From Daucus carota subsp. sativus (taxonomy: Eukaryota; Streptophyta; Magnoliopsida; Apiales; Apiaceae), in the NCBI RefSeq assembly GCF_001625215.2, contig NC_030385.2:35489598-35553597 (forward strand): 64,000 bases of DNA, given 5' to 3'. The notes below the pieces were generated by a model. The model ran no database searches, was not told where the DNA came from, and saw nothing but the letters and a program-made list of their open reading frames with translations. This document shows positions 11,908 through 21,727 of this stretch, piece by piece (within the stretch, counting starts at the first letter, position 1; each line of letters starts with the position of its first letter). The position numbers and the translations under genes were made by a program.

Positions 11908-12067
11908 TGTGGGGACTGCGCGAACGCAATTCCCCCTGTCACAAATTATGATGTAGACTCCACCACTTAAATAGATCTTAGGCGAGCACCCCTCACAAGT
12001 GCAATGGAGGTTACTAACCTAGGCCATGGACCTTCTTGATCATCTATGACCCCATCCAGGTAAGTAA
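11908..12067 (-). ncRNA. U1 snRNA, divergent copy 1
   Basis: The minus strand reads (A)TTACTTACCTGG at the 5' end, complementary to 5' splice sites, then the U1 fold through GTGACCTCCATTGCAC, the Sm site region CATAATTTGTGACAG and the terminal GC-rich hairpin GCGTTCGCGCAGTCCCC. Compared with the copies at 14407 and 28115 it has lesions: TTTAAGT for the stem sequence ACCCAAGT, a lost base in GTCATAGATGATC, and AATTGCG in the last hairpin. The USE and TATA are still present. Likely a pseudogene or variant. Confidence 0.75.
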
Positions 12068-12090
12068 TTTGTAGTGTTGCCCCCTTGTCC

Positions 12091-12142
12091 TATTTTATGC
12101 TCCGCTTCCAATGCCCTGTTCTCAGTCCCCTCGATGTGGTAC
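12091..12142 (-). promoter_or_regulatory. U1 copy 1 promoter (USE, TATA)
   Basis: USE-like GTACCACATCG on the minus strand (12132-12142) lies 65-75 nt upstream of the RNA start; TATA-like GCATAAAATA is at 12091-12100. The Pol II spacing is kept. Confidence 0.7.
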
Positions 12143-13417
12143 GCTATCTTTCCCTTACCCCTTACCTTCTTGGAATTGTACCCTTCAAGTAAAATATTAA
12201 ATAAATTATAGTGGCACAAAATAAATGTTATGTTTGAGTAATTTTTTACTTTAGATAATTTATGATTTATCAGATTTTTTTGATAAATTTATAAATTCAC
12301 AGAAATAAATTATATTTTTCCAAAATTTACCTGTTGCTAACTTATTTCATTAAATTAGCATATATTTTATTTTAATTTTATGTTGATTCCTTATTTTTAA
12401 CACAAACTAATATTTTTAAATTAAAATAGAAAATATCTTCACAGATCGATTTTTAAGGGTCATTTGTTAAATCTGAACAAATATTTCTAGATGATTGAAA
12501 CTTTTGAATGATAACTAATCTGAACGAAAACTATAATATTATTTGTTAAATATTTTTTGAAAAGTTATGAATATAAACTTATATAATTTTCAAAATTTAA
12601 GTGTTTCACTTTATTAAATTTAGTTATTTATGACTATCAACCATTATTATGTGTATTATTAAATTTTTATAATTAAGATATAAATTATGATGGAAAAATA
12701 AAAAATATTCAATTTTAAAATTTTTCAAAATTTAAGGGATTCATATTCTAGTGTTTCCCTCTATTAAATTTAGTTTACTTATGACTATCAATCATTATTA
12801 TATGTTGTATTAAATTTTTATAATTATTGTATAAATTATGATGGCAAAATAAAAAATATTCATTTAAAACTTTTTGTTAATAATAAAAACTGTTTGTGCT
12901 ATTATTGCAAATAATATTTGTTGTAAGAAGTGAGTCTAGCGAAATTCATCAAACAGCCTTGAGCGATAAAATGGATTGTCTGTTCAGTTTGGGATGGTTC
13001 ACTCGTTAACAAATGAGCCCTTAAAATCCATGCTAAAAGTCTTCTTCATACACCAATCTTTTTTTTCTTTTTTTTTGAGTAAATCATACACCAATCTTAA
13101 GGTCCATACAAAGTGATCCAATCAATCTTTTCTGCTTCGACAGTAAAAATCTCGTATTTGTTTTGTTTCTTAAATTTCACTTCGGCAACATAATTTTTCT
13201 AACTTGATTCATTTTTGTTGTTATCAAATTATTTAATCTTATTCATTTTCCCATTGATCGGTTTAAGATTTTAATATTTGTGTTGTTTAGTTATTATTTT
13301 GTGGTGTTCTTGTTCCCATTAATCGACTTAAGTATTATGTTTCAAGACAGATTTTAATCAGCACTCTGAAACAATACATTACGGTGCCACACTCGACATA
13401 ATCATCTTATTAAAAAA
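12143..13417. other. AT-rich spacer, paralogous to 14650-15590
   Basis: No gene. It shares blocks with the tail behind the second U1 (for example AAAATCCATGCTAAAAGTCTTC at about 13022 and ATTAATCGACTTA), showing that the U2-U1-tail module was duplicated inside unit A. A direct repeat of about 150 bp occurs at 12590-12870. Confidence 0.55.
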
Positions 13418-13450
13418 CTAGTGAATAAAGCCGCGCTTCGCGGCGGCGTT
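13418..13450 (-). mobile_element. Helitron 3' terminus
   Basis: On the minus strand the sequence is a GC hairpin GCCGCG-AAG-CGCGGC, then TTTATTCA, then CTAG followed by T. This is the canonical Helitron 3' end (hairpin 10-12 nt before CTRR, insertion before T). The body would extend to the right, over the psbW fragment, U2 and U1. I did not find the matching 5' end. Confidence 0.65.
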
Positions 13451-13562
13451 ATGATTTTTTTTATAAATTTTGATAAAAATTAATATTATAATTGCATAAA
13501 AGTTATTTTGAACATATTATTAATAAAGAAAATATTATACTAAAATACCTAATTTCTGTTCT

Positions 13563-13815
13563 ACTGGTGTTGAAACGAAAGCCGGATCACAAAAGGAAGC
13601 TCAAACGGGGACATGGGAGCATCATGATCTGAAATGAAAGCCGATCACTGGATCACAAAGGGAAGCTCCAATGGGGACATGGGAGCATCATGATCGCTGA
13701 CAGTCATGGCAGGAATTGGACTAAAAAACATTTGGCTTGAGCAATAAGCTTAGAATTGAAAACTGGACTTCCATTTGGCTTGACTCTTTGTTGGATCCTC
13801 ATTGGTATGTTATAT
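13563..13815 (+). pseudogene. psbW exon 2 pseudogene fragment
   Basis: Recognisable psbW blocks in order: GAAAGCCGGATCACAAAAGG, ACATGGGAGCATCATGATC (present twice, from a small tandem duplication), GGAATTGGACT, CATTTGGCTTGAGCAATAAG, TGGACTTCCATTTGGCTTGA and TTGGATCCTCATTGGTATG. No open frame. The same fragment is at 27141-27395 in unit B. Confidence 0.8.
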
Positions 13816-13955
13816 ATGTTTAATGAGGAATTAGTTAAATTTGTGCAAAACGTAAAACCATTACGTTTTCTTGTGTTCCTAGACTGCAAAATTTGAATGA
13901 TCCTACTTTGCTACCAAATCATAAGGAAACACAACAAAAAATTAGACTTTGATTT

Positions 13956-14152
13956 GGTGGGGTGCGCCAGGCCAAGGCAGTAGTGCAACACCATGACGAC
14001 GCTTAAAGCCCCCAATAGCAAGCTATAGTGATAGGACTTTCCCCTCAAAAAATAAATTTAATATCGTGTGAACCAATGGTCCACATATCAGATATTAAAC
14101 TGATAAGAACAGATACTACACTTGATCTTAGCCAAAAGGCCGAGAAAGGTAT
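13956..14152 (-). ncRNA. U2: U2 small nuclear RNA
   Basis: The minus-strand RNA starts ATACCTTTCTCGGCCTTTTG, includes the branch-site recognition element in CTAAGATCAAGTGTAGTATC, stem II, an Sm site in AATTTATTTTTTGAGG, and ends GGCCTGGCGCACCCC. Its length is about 197 nt, normal for plant U2, and it shows no lesions in the conserved 5' domain. U2 pairs with the branch point in the major spliceosome. Copies at 11596 and 27541 are broken, so this is the only plausible functional U2 here. Confidence 0.95.
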
Positions 14153-14174
14153 GCTCAATCCTTTGGTGTGATCG

Positions 14175-14227
14175 TGTTTAAATAGTTCAGCTCTTGTACC
14201 TCTAACCTATTTCTCTCGATGTGGTAC
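14175..14227 (-). promoter_or_regulatory. U2 promoter (USE, TATA)
   Basis: USE-like GTACCACATCG (14217-14227, minus strand) lies 65-75 nt upstream of the start; TATA-like CTATTTAAAC is at 14175-14184. The distance fits Pol II snRNA genes. The third base of the USE differs from the consensus RTCCCACATCG, as in all U1 and U2 copies of this cluster. Confidence 0.82.
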
Positions 14228-14406
14228 CCGGGACTTGCATACTAAAAAACACCTTTTATATCTTAGTATAACTATGTTCTCGTTCGAACATAGCACTTAT
14301 TATAATATTATGTTCTCGTTCAACTGTAATAACGCTCTTCATTTGGGGGAACACAAAACAATTAAAACAATAGTAATAAAGTAAGGCTAATGTTTTCACT
14401 AGAATT

Positions 14407-14566
14407 GCGGGGACTGCGCGAACGCAAGTCCCCCTGTCACAAATTATGATGTAGACTCCACCACTTGGGTAGATCTTAGGCGAGCACCCCTCCTCAGTGC
14501 AATGGAGGTCACTAACCTAGGCCATGGACCTTCTTGATCATCCATTGACCCCATCCAGGTAAGTAA
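14407..14566 (-). ncRNA. U1: U1 small nuclear RNA, copy 2
   Basis: The minus-strand RNA has (A)TTACTTACCTGGATGGGGTC at the 5' end, then GATGATCAAGAAGGTCCATG, CCTCCATTGCAC-like stems, TCTACCCAAGTGGTGGAG, Sm region CATAATTTGTGACAGG and the last hairpin ACTTGCGTTCGCGCAGTCCC. The length of about 160 nt is normal. U1 base-pairs with 5' splice sites. The stems are better preserved than in copy 1. The first base differs from the universal AUACUUACCUG start. Confidence 0.9.
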
Positions 14567-14590
14567 TTTGGAACGATGCCCCTTTGTCCT

Positions 14591-14641
14591 CATTTATGCT
14601 CTGCTGCTAATGCTCTGTTCTCCTCCCCCTCGATGTGGTAC
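14591..14641 (-). promoter_or_regulatory. U1 copy 2 promoter (USE, TATA)
   Basis: USE-like GTACCACATCG at 14631-14641 (minus strand), 65-75 nt from the RNA start; TATA-like AGCATAAATG at 14591-14600. Confidence 0.78.
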
Positions 14642-15250
14642 GCTATCTTCTCCTTACCCGTTACCTTTTTGGAATTGTACCCTTCAAGTTAAATAAACTA
14701 TGGTGGCACAAAATAAATGTTATGTTTGAGTTTTTTTTTTAATTTTAGATAATTTATGACTTATCAGAAAGTTTTTGGATAAATTATCCATTTTTTAATA
14801 ATAATTTTTATCATATAAATTCACAAAAATGAATTTTACTTTTCCAAAATTTACCTCTTGCTAACTTATTTCTATAAATTAGTACATATCTTATTTTTAA
14901 TTTTATGTTGATTCTTTATATATAACACAAACTACTATCTTTTAAATTAAAACAAAAAATATCTTCACACATCGACTCCTAAAATCCATGCCAAAAGTCT
15001 TCTTCATGCACCAATCTTAAGGTCCATACAAAGTGTTCCAATTAATCTTTTCTGCTTCAACAGTAAAAATCTAGTATCTGTTTTATTGCTTAAATTTCAC
15101 TTCGGCAACATAATCTGACTAACTTGATTCATTTTTGTTGTTATCAAATTATTTAAGCTTATTCATTTTCCCATTGATCGGTTTAAGATTTTTGTATTTG
15201 TGTTGTTTAATTATTAGTTTGTGTTGTTCTTGTTCCCATTAATCGACTTA
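14642..15250. other. AT-rich spacer behind U1
   Basis: No gene seen; conserved with 28350-28805 in unit B and, in part, with 12150-13330. Confidence 0.5.
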
Positions 15251-15497
15251 GGGGGCGTTTGAGTGAGTTTAAAATAAGTGCTTTTTGTTTTGAATAAATA
15301 AGTGGAGTAGAAGTTAGAAGTAAGATAAGACTTATAAGTGATTAAGTGTTTATGAAATAAGTAGAAGTCATGAAACAAAAACTAACATTCCTAGCTTTCT
15401 ATAAGTGCTTTTTGACTTATAACACAAACGGTACAAATAAGTGTTTCTAATTTATAATCTCAGAAATTGGACTTATAAGTGTCAAACAAACACCCAG
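15251..15497. mobile_element. TTA-type MITE
   Basis: Ends GGGGGCGTTTGAGTGA and GTCAAACAAACACCCAG, with TTA on both sides (15248-15250 and 15498-15500). The interior has AAGTGCTTTT and ACTTATAAGTG repeats. Unit B has an empty site (CGACTTAAGTATCATG, about 29195). Confidence 0.75.
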
Positions 15498-15601
15498 TTA
15501 GTATTATGTTTCAAGACAGATTTTAATCAGCACCGTGGAATAATACATTACGAGACATACATTACGGTGCGGCAGAATCATCTTATTAAGAACGGTTTTT
15601 C

Positions 15602-15776
15602 TATGGTGTGCCCATGGGCACACACTAAGCACCAAATTTTATGAATTTGGATGGTTTCTATTGGCTTAGCTTCTTTAATAATGGTGGACCTCCCTGCAGT
15701 TGCAACAACCACACCAATCAAAACTCTCCAATTTTATAAATGTTAGTGCTTAGCATGTGCCCATGGGCACACACTA
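15602..15776. mobile_element. Small foldback MITE, copy 2 of 3
   Basis: Both ends carry GTGCCCATGGGCACA, itself a palindrome, within inverted repeats of about 40 bp (TATGGTGTGCCC..CACACTAAGC and GCTTAGCATGTGCCC..CACACTA). Same family as 2087-2214 and 17897-18062. Not coding. Confidence 0.6.
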
Positions 15777-17896
15777 ACCAAACCCTATTAAGAAATATTT
15801 AACATTATACCCACTCGTTCAATTGGTCCGGTTAAACTACTACTAATTCTCCTCATTCAGCAAGTGACTTATCTTATCAACATATTATTTGTTAAAATTA
15901 AAATATTATCTACGAAACTTAAAAACTAACCTAAATATTTGTTAGACATCCATGCGTTCTATTATATAATGTAGAATACATTTTACATAAAATGTGGAAT
16001 ACATTTTGCACAAGTAATAGAAATTTGTTTGATATCGAGCTTGTTTGTCCTAACTTAAAGTGGTATTCAACTAAACTGAAGAATGTATGTTTATATAATA
16101 AATCAGAAACCAGCTTAAAGTCGGGAATAAGGCAGAAGCTGATTTAAAACCAGAAGTTAGTTTCATACACTTTTTTAGTAATTTAATTTTTTTGAACTTG
16201 ACTTTTTAATAAAAATCACCCACAAGTCATAAATTACTCATAAAACACTTTTATTTTTATTATTATACTTTTAATAACCCCATAAGCCGTTAATAAATCA
16301 AAATTACCCAAACAAACATTTTAAACAACCCACTTATGATAAGTCACGTTAAGTTATAAGTCATAAATTCCGTTAAACAGGCTCATTATCAATGTAGACA
16401 TACATAATTATTTTAACCTTTGTCATCATTATGGATTTTAGGTTTTGTTCTAAAATCGATGATTAATTATGATTAGTCAACTATTAATTTGGTTCGGTAC
16501 CACGTTGAATTTGATTAAATCTCCGACTAGTAATTGATCAATTCGATTAATCCACAATCAATTTCATTAATCTCCGATTAACTTTTGTTGCGTGTTTTCA
16601 ACAATTAATCTCATTCCCACTTTTTGGAACACTCATTTTAGGTGGTCTCGTTAACTTATAAAACTTAATCCCCCAAGTTTGGCATTCTTCCAACTTAAAA
16701 GAGAATGAGGGATAACAAAACCAGCGGTCCCCGTGCAAAATCGGAGGGAGGAAAACACCACAAAATCCCCGCTGATCAACTAACCTAGATTCTCGCTCCC
16801 AGTAAGACTAACTTAACTTTCTTTCTTACTTCCGAGTGCCTTGTATACATAGTTTTTTATTTGAGACTGCTGAGTAAGTGAAACACTTGACTTTCCTTTT
16901 CAGGATCAGGTTATTCATAATGCTTTAATTAGGTTTTCATTGCAGTTTATTCAAGTCATCGATATTTTGATTTAATACAAGCTGGCCTACTAGGGTTCAT
17001 GTGTCATGGCTCGAAAGCTAGGATTAGTTATTTTTCGGGTTTTTAAATCGGATAAGAAAAACAATTTTAAAGAGACAAGAGAAACGACAGTTCCTAATTT
17101 GTAAGCAAGATGTGTGCTCCGACCCCTTATACAGCCCCAATACTAGTACAGGACAGTCGGTTAATGTAATAATTTGATTAGCAATTAGCAAGGAATCAGC
17201 TTTGTTATTATAGATGCTGATGAACCGATTTACCTGCCAAATGATGAAATAATTAAAACATGACATCATGGACATTTTGTCGAGTTCTTTCCAACTAAAA
17301 CTCAACTATGTCCTTTTACTCCAAGGGTTAGTTAGATTTGTGTGCTTTGTTTTTTAGTTGCTGTATCTATCTGATTCACAAACTCATATATAAAATTTCC
17401 GATGCCATATTGCATTGAGTTTCTTCTTCTAGTTTGAGCTTGTTCAGTTTGTAGTTTGGGGCTTGAGCTATCTTCATTCAGCTTTCAAATTAAGTATATA
17501 GCCACCTATATTATAGTTTATTGAGTTTGGCTCAACTATTTGTGCTCATGGAAGTCTTGTTGAGTTCTTATAAGCCCCTATAAGTGTCAAGTGACCCAAA
17601 TCATAGTAACACTAGAACAGTAGAACTCCTTAATATGGGTAGAAGCCTCCAACTGTATCATTCCACATAATCTAAAGGACATGAAGTGCAGAGGAGCATG
17701 ATGATTCTTTTTGTTACATCATAATATGCACTGTTGCCCCCCTCTCTCCCTCCCTCTCTTTTCTTTTCACATGTTTATTTTTAACAACTTTTACAAGTTC
17801 CACATAGTATAAACATTGGCAGAGCCAAGCATAGGAAGGTAGGTTCACAGGACCCAACTACGTTCTTAGACTTCCTTATTTGTTTTATCGAATTTT
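15777..17896. other. Spacer with a conserved gene-like leader at about 16710-17060
   Basis: 16710-17060 is strongly conserved in units B (30209-30560) and partly C (60900-61260). It contains a possible 5' splice site (TCCCA|GTAAGA, about 16801), an acceptor-like CCTTTTCAG (about 16904) and CATGGCTCGAAAGCTAGG. It may be the 5' end of a dead or noncoding transcript. No protein could be assigned. Confidence 0.35.
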
Positions 17897-18062
17897 CTAA
17901 TGTGTGCAAGGTCACAAAATAAGCGCCAACTCCTGCGAGCTTGATGCATTTTTATTGGTCTTGTAATCATAAATATGGATGGACCCTCCTGCATTCACAC
18001 CAATAGAAATGCACCAAACTCATCAAATTTAGTGTTTATTGTGTGTCATTGGGCACACATTA
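17897..18062. mobile_element. Small foldback MITE, copy 3 of 3
   Basis: Starts CTAATGTGTGCAAGG and ends GTGTCATTGGGCACACATTA, with TGCATTTTTATTGGT and ACCAATAGAAATGCA as inner inverted repeats. Absent from the matching region of unit B, where this stretch is shorter. Confidence 0.55.
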
Positions 18063-19448
18063 GAAAGACCATTGTTTTATATATCATGCATGGTATTTGC
18101 AGGTATGGTATAGCTAGTGTTGCTCTTCCTACAGCTATCTGAGGACAATCTTGATTATATATCCAATGTTATATGAGGTAACGACCCTGAAAGTTATTTT
18201 ATATTTTAAAATGGTGAGAGCAGTTAGTTTGAAGCCTTAAAGAAATGCAATTATTTTATTTTAGCTTTTTTAGATGCCTAATTTATGTAGTAATGCTTAG
18301 TTTTCAATAAAAGTAATCAGTCTTCATAGATTCTTCTTTTCTTTTAATGTCTTTTTTTACATATTTGTTTTGCAGCATTACTTTCGTGGTCGTAAAAGCC
18401 TCCATATCTAAATGGTCGCAGAAAAATTTGTCCCCGCTTGGTCAGGACTCTGACTTTGTCTCTGGTGACATATACTTCTTCTAGTCATCTATATTATGTT
18501 AGTGCAGTTGCCGTCAAAGTTAGCTTGAAGGTACCCTGATGGGTTAAGGTCAAGGTACGTGTTAAAGCCTTACATTTATACCACAATTGGCCTCGCTGCC
18601 TGCATCACAATTTCATGCTAATTAGTGAGACACCATTCAGTAGAAGATTGTCTACTATTAAATAACATAAGCTTGGTTACATTCCTTCGCTTGATTCTTC
18701 TTTATAAACTATAACTTCCTTCTCATCTGACTCCAATGCTGCTGTTTGAAGAATTTCATTTTTTGTGTTATATCTGAAAGTAACCATCTCTCTAGCAAGT
18801 AGCATCCTATTTTTTTACATATATATGGTAAGGGATAAGTTCTTCATTAGATAAACGTAGTTGACCTAATTTTACTGGATAAGCAAAGATGACAGGTGAT
18901 TAAGCTAGTTAATGTGGAATTAGAATATAGTAAATACTCTTTCCTGCATATGTAGGAGAGCTTGTGGATGAGGAGGAAGGGAATTTTGTGTTGACTGTTG
19001 AGTACTTTTGTGTTCATAAATGTTGTTGAGATTCAGAGGCGATAAAAACAACAATGCACAACTTTAATTATGCAGGAATCACAACTTCACTCTAGATTCC
19101 AACATGCAAATGCTACAATCAGTTTCAATTATGATGTTTAACTGTCTTTTATTCTTGATATTGTACTAAAGAACTGTCCACTTGTGTTTTATACTTTGAG
19201 TATTCTATTGTACCCTGTCAAGGTATTGAAATCAGTTTTGTAAACACACTGTTTAGTTGGTATATGGAGAAGGATTAGTAGTTTTTTTACTCCTAATGTT
19301 GGAATGTATGTGAATAGTATATGGATCTCAACAAGAACCCTAAGCGGAACAACAAGTTCCAGATCTTTTTTTAACAAAATAAGTACCAGATTGAAAGAAA
19401 AGAAAACTGGTCTCAGGAATTTATTGAAGTTGTTAAGGCTTGTATTTC
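18063..19448. other. Noncoding spacer upstream of U3
   Basis: Conserved in units B (30720-31885) and C (61260-62389). I see no coding frame and no recognised RNA. The last 260 bp directly upstream of U3 contain no USE. Confidence 0.5.
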
Positions 19449-19660
19449 ACGACCTTACTTGAACAGGATCTGTTCTATAGGCTCGTACCTCTGTATCCTT
19501 GATTTCTAAGGAGGCAGGTGACCAAGTCTGGTGGATGAACAATGACTGCATGACCAGAGCGTGATTAACAGCCCTGTGACCTTGTTTGGTCATATGAGCC
19601 GTAGAGGATCGTTCTTAGCCAGATTCTGGTTGGGGTGGTCATGCAGTTGTCTGACAGACC
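19449..19660 (+). ncRNA. U3: U3 small nucleolar RNA, copy 1
   Basis: The plus strand starts ACGACCTTACTTGAACAGGA with box A region TCTGTTCTATAGG and continues with CTTGATTTCTAAGGAGGCAG, GTCTGGTGGATGAAC, AGAGCGTGATTAACAG, and ends in box D GTCTGA with CAGACC. Length about 212 nt, typical of plant U3. U3 guides early cleavages of pre-rRNA in the nucleolus; plant U3 is normally made by Pol III from a USE/TATA promoter. A T7 run follows at 19667, but I find no USE at -60 and only a poor TATA, so activity is uncertain. Confidence 0.85.
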
Positions 19661-19666
19661 AAAAAA

Positions 19667-19673
19667 TTTTTTT
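19667..19673 (+). terminator. Pol III T-run after U3 copy 1
   Basis: Seven T residues six bases past the CAGACC end of U3. Copies 2 and 3 lack a comparable run. Confidence 0.55.
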
Positions 19674-20066
19674 ATCCCGTTCTAGTGCCATTCTTTTCCT
19701 ATCCACAGACTGTGTCATTGTTTATAATCTTTCATTTTTTATCCCTTCCTACTGCCATTCTTTTCTTAGTCCAGAGATTGTGTCATTGTTTATAATCTTT
19801 CATGAACATCATGTTAGCACAACTTTTACATGCTTTTGCTTTTCACAGTACACTAGTTAAGTAGTTATATCTGGATGTGTTTGACAAACATTACAATGGG
19901 AGTGATATAGTTGCTATGAAAAATTAGTAGGATTAGGTAGAATTTGAGCAAAAAAGATATGACTAAAAAGTAAAGCTCAGAGCAACATTTTCTTTTCTGA
20001 ATGTGTGTTCAGAAATGGCAGCGGACCCATCCAACTGCAATTATATTGCTTGTTTCATCACTGCTT

Positions 20067-20137
20067 TGCACCAGCCGGGAATTGAACCCGGGTCTGTACC
20101 GTGGCAGGGTACTATTCTACCACTAGACCACTGGTGC
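20067..20137 (-). tRNA. trnG-GCC: tRNA-Gly (GCC), copy 1
   Basis: The minus strand gives a 71-nt cloverleaf: acceptor GCACCAG/CTGGTGC with discriminator A, A box TGGTCTAGTGG, anticodon loop CTGCCAC (anticodon GCC), T arm with GGTTCAATTCC. All stems pair. Nuclear type, CCA not encoded. Repeated in all three units at 32354 and 62752. Confidence 0.95.
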
Positions 20138-21672
20138 TTTGTGTGTAAATGTGTTTTTAGTAGCTACATATACACAATTTCTTAAAATAATGAAACAGTA
20201 CAGAGACACTAAGAAATTAAATTAACTTATTTAGTATTTTTTTCCAGTTTATCAGGTCTGCTAGGTCTTGCTCACTTGTTATGTAGTCTTGAGTGTCTGT
20301 TTAGCTATTATTTATTTAGAGACTTACCCCAGTTACTAAATGCATAGCTACTTATAGTGTAACAGAAGAGTTTACAACATTTGAAAGAGTAATATCAATG
20401 ATTCTCTCATCCAAACCCTTCACATCTTTGATGTTTAGTCTGGCAACAACCAACTCACAGAAATGTTTCTCAGTGTGAAGACATGTAATTGATTTTTTAA
20501 CTGTTGGTGCACACGCCTGACTGATTTTGCATTTCCTAGCAATTCGAAGATATCACATGCACTACGATATTTATGAAAATTATATTGACCTCCCAATTAC
20601 TAGTTGTTCTGATGGGGATTTGAGGGGAATTTTAGTGATGTTGCATTGCCATCCATACTCGAGATTTGGACCATTTGGTCTTTGTATGCAGTCGCAGACT
20701 CTCAATTCTTAATTAAGTAGTGATTTGTTACCATTATATAGTTTAACTTTACAATGCTATAATCGTTCCTCACAAATAACTTCTTGTAGAGAGGCTATCT
20801 GAGCTCTCAAGGATCACAGCCACCTAGAAACCTGGCTGGGATGCTGTTGCTGTTGTTTGATAGAGCCTACTCCCCCACCCCCCCACCCCACCCCCCCACA
20901 AACACACACACATTTTAATCAACTTCCTCGATGACAATATTTATTTTTGAATATCCGCTCACTTGTACGCAATACTTAAACATCTGTGCTTGTAATAAAT
21001 CCATATTAGAGTTGAAGTAAATAGGGTTTTGGTGTTCTGAATACACGAGTACTAGGCCTTTCAACCTTTAGGACAATGTAGATTACAAATTCAGATGTTG
21101 ATCATGGTTGTGTATCATTTATTATCTCTTATCGATGACAATATCTATATTTATATATTAGCTCGTTTGTACGCAATACTTAAACATCTGTGCTTGTAAT
21201 AAATCAATATTTAGATGAAGCAAATAGGTTTTGGAGTTCTGGTTACATGAGTACTTGGCCTTTCAACCTTTGGGACGATGTAGATTATAAATTCAGATGT
21301 TGATCATGCCTGTATATCATTTGTTATCTCTTATCAAAACAGCAGTCTTTTAAATAGTACATTTGGTTATATCTTGAGTGGTATATGTGTTGGTTCACCA
21401 TAGTCGTCAAACAATTTCTCACAATAGTATACTTCTACAAACTAAGAATTTTTTTTCAGAATTAAGAATACAAGTAGAGGATGCTTTTGAGCCTAAAGAA
21501 TAACTATGGGCAACATAAGAAAACCATAACAGACAGAAAATAAAGAAAAGAAGCAGCATGTTCATCTTGAAAGTTTGTTCAGAAATAGCAGAGCGGTCAA
21601 GTTCCATTTTCTGGCAAGTTGATATGGGGGGCCTGTACAGCTGCAATTTAATTGCCTGTTTCATCATTGCTT
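20138..21672. other. Spacer with a 200-bp tandem repeat
   Basis: 20930-21135 and 21133-21335 are direct repeats (CGCAATACTTAAACATCTG and TTCAGATGTTGATCATG in each); unit B has the same pair. A C-rich/CA-rich tract lies at 20873-20913. 20360-20460 on the minus strand is a short open segment with conservative changes between units (see findings). 20527-20712 is open on the plus strand but I recognise nothing in it. Confidence 0.5.
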
Positions 21673-21727
21673 TGCACCGGAAGGGAATTGAACCCATGTC
21701 CGGTATGTCCAGCTAGACCCCTGATGC
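21673..21727 (-). pseudogene. tRNA-Gly pseudogene
   Basis: The minus strand keeps GGGTTCAATTCCC and the acceptor-like ends GCATCAG/GGTGCA, but 16 bases including the anticodon arm are missing. The same fragment is at 33961-34015. Confidence 0.7.

Noticed and set aside
14530-14545. U1 loop I reads GATCAAGAAG, different from animal U1 loop I
   Set aside because: All three copies share it and plant U1 RNAs may normally carry this base; I cannot tell without an alignment, so I do not call it unusual.
20003-20185. 60-codon ORF repeated at 32290 and 62688
   Set aside because: It is the antisense of the tRNA-Gly gene; conservation comes from the tRNA.
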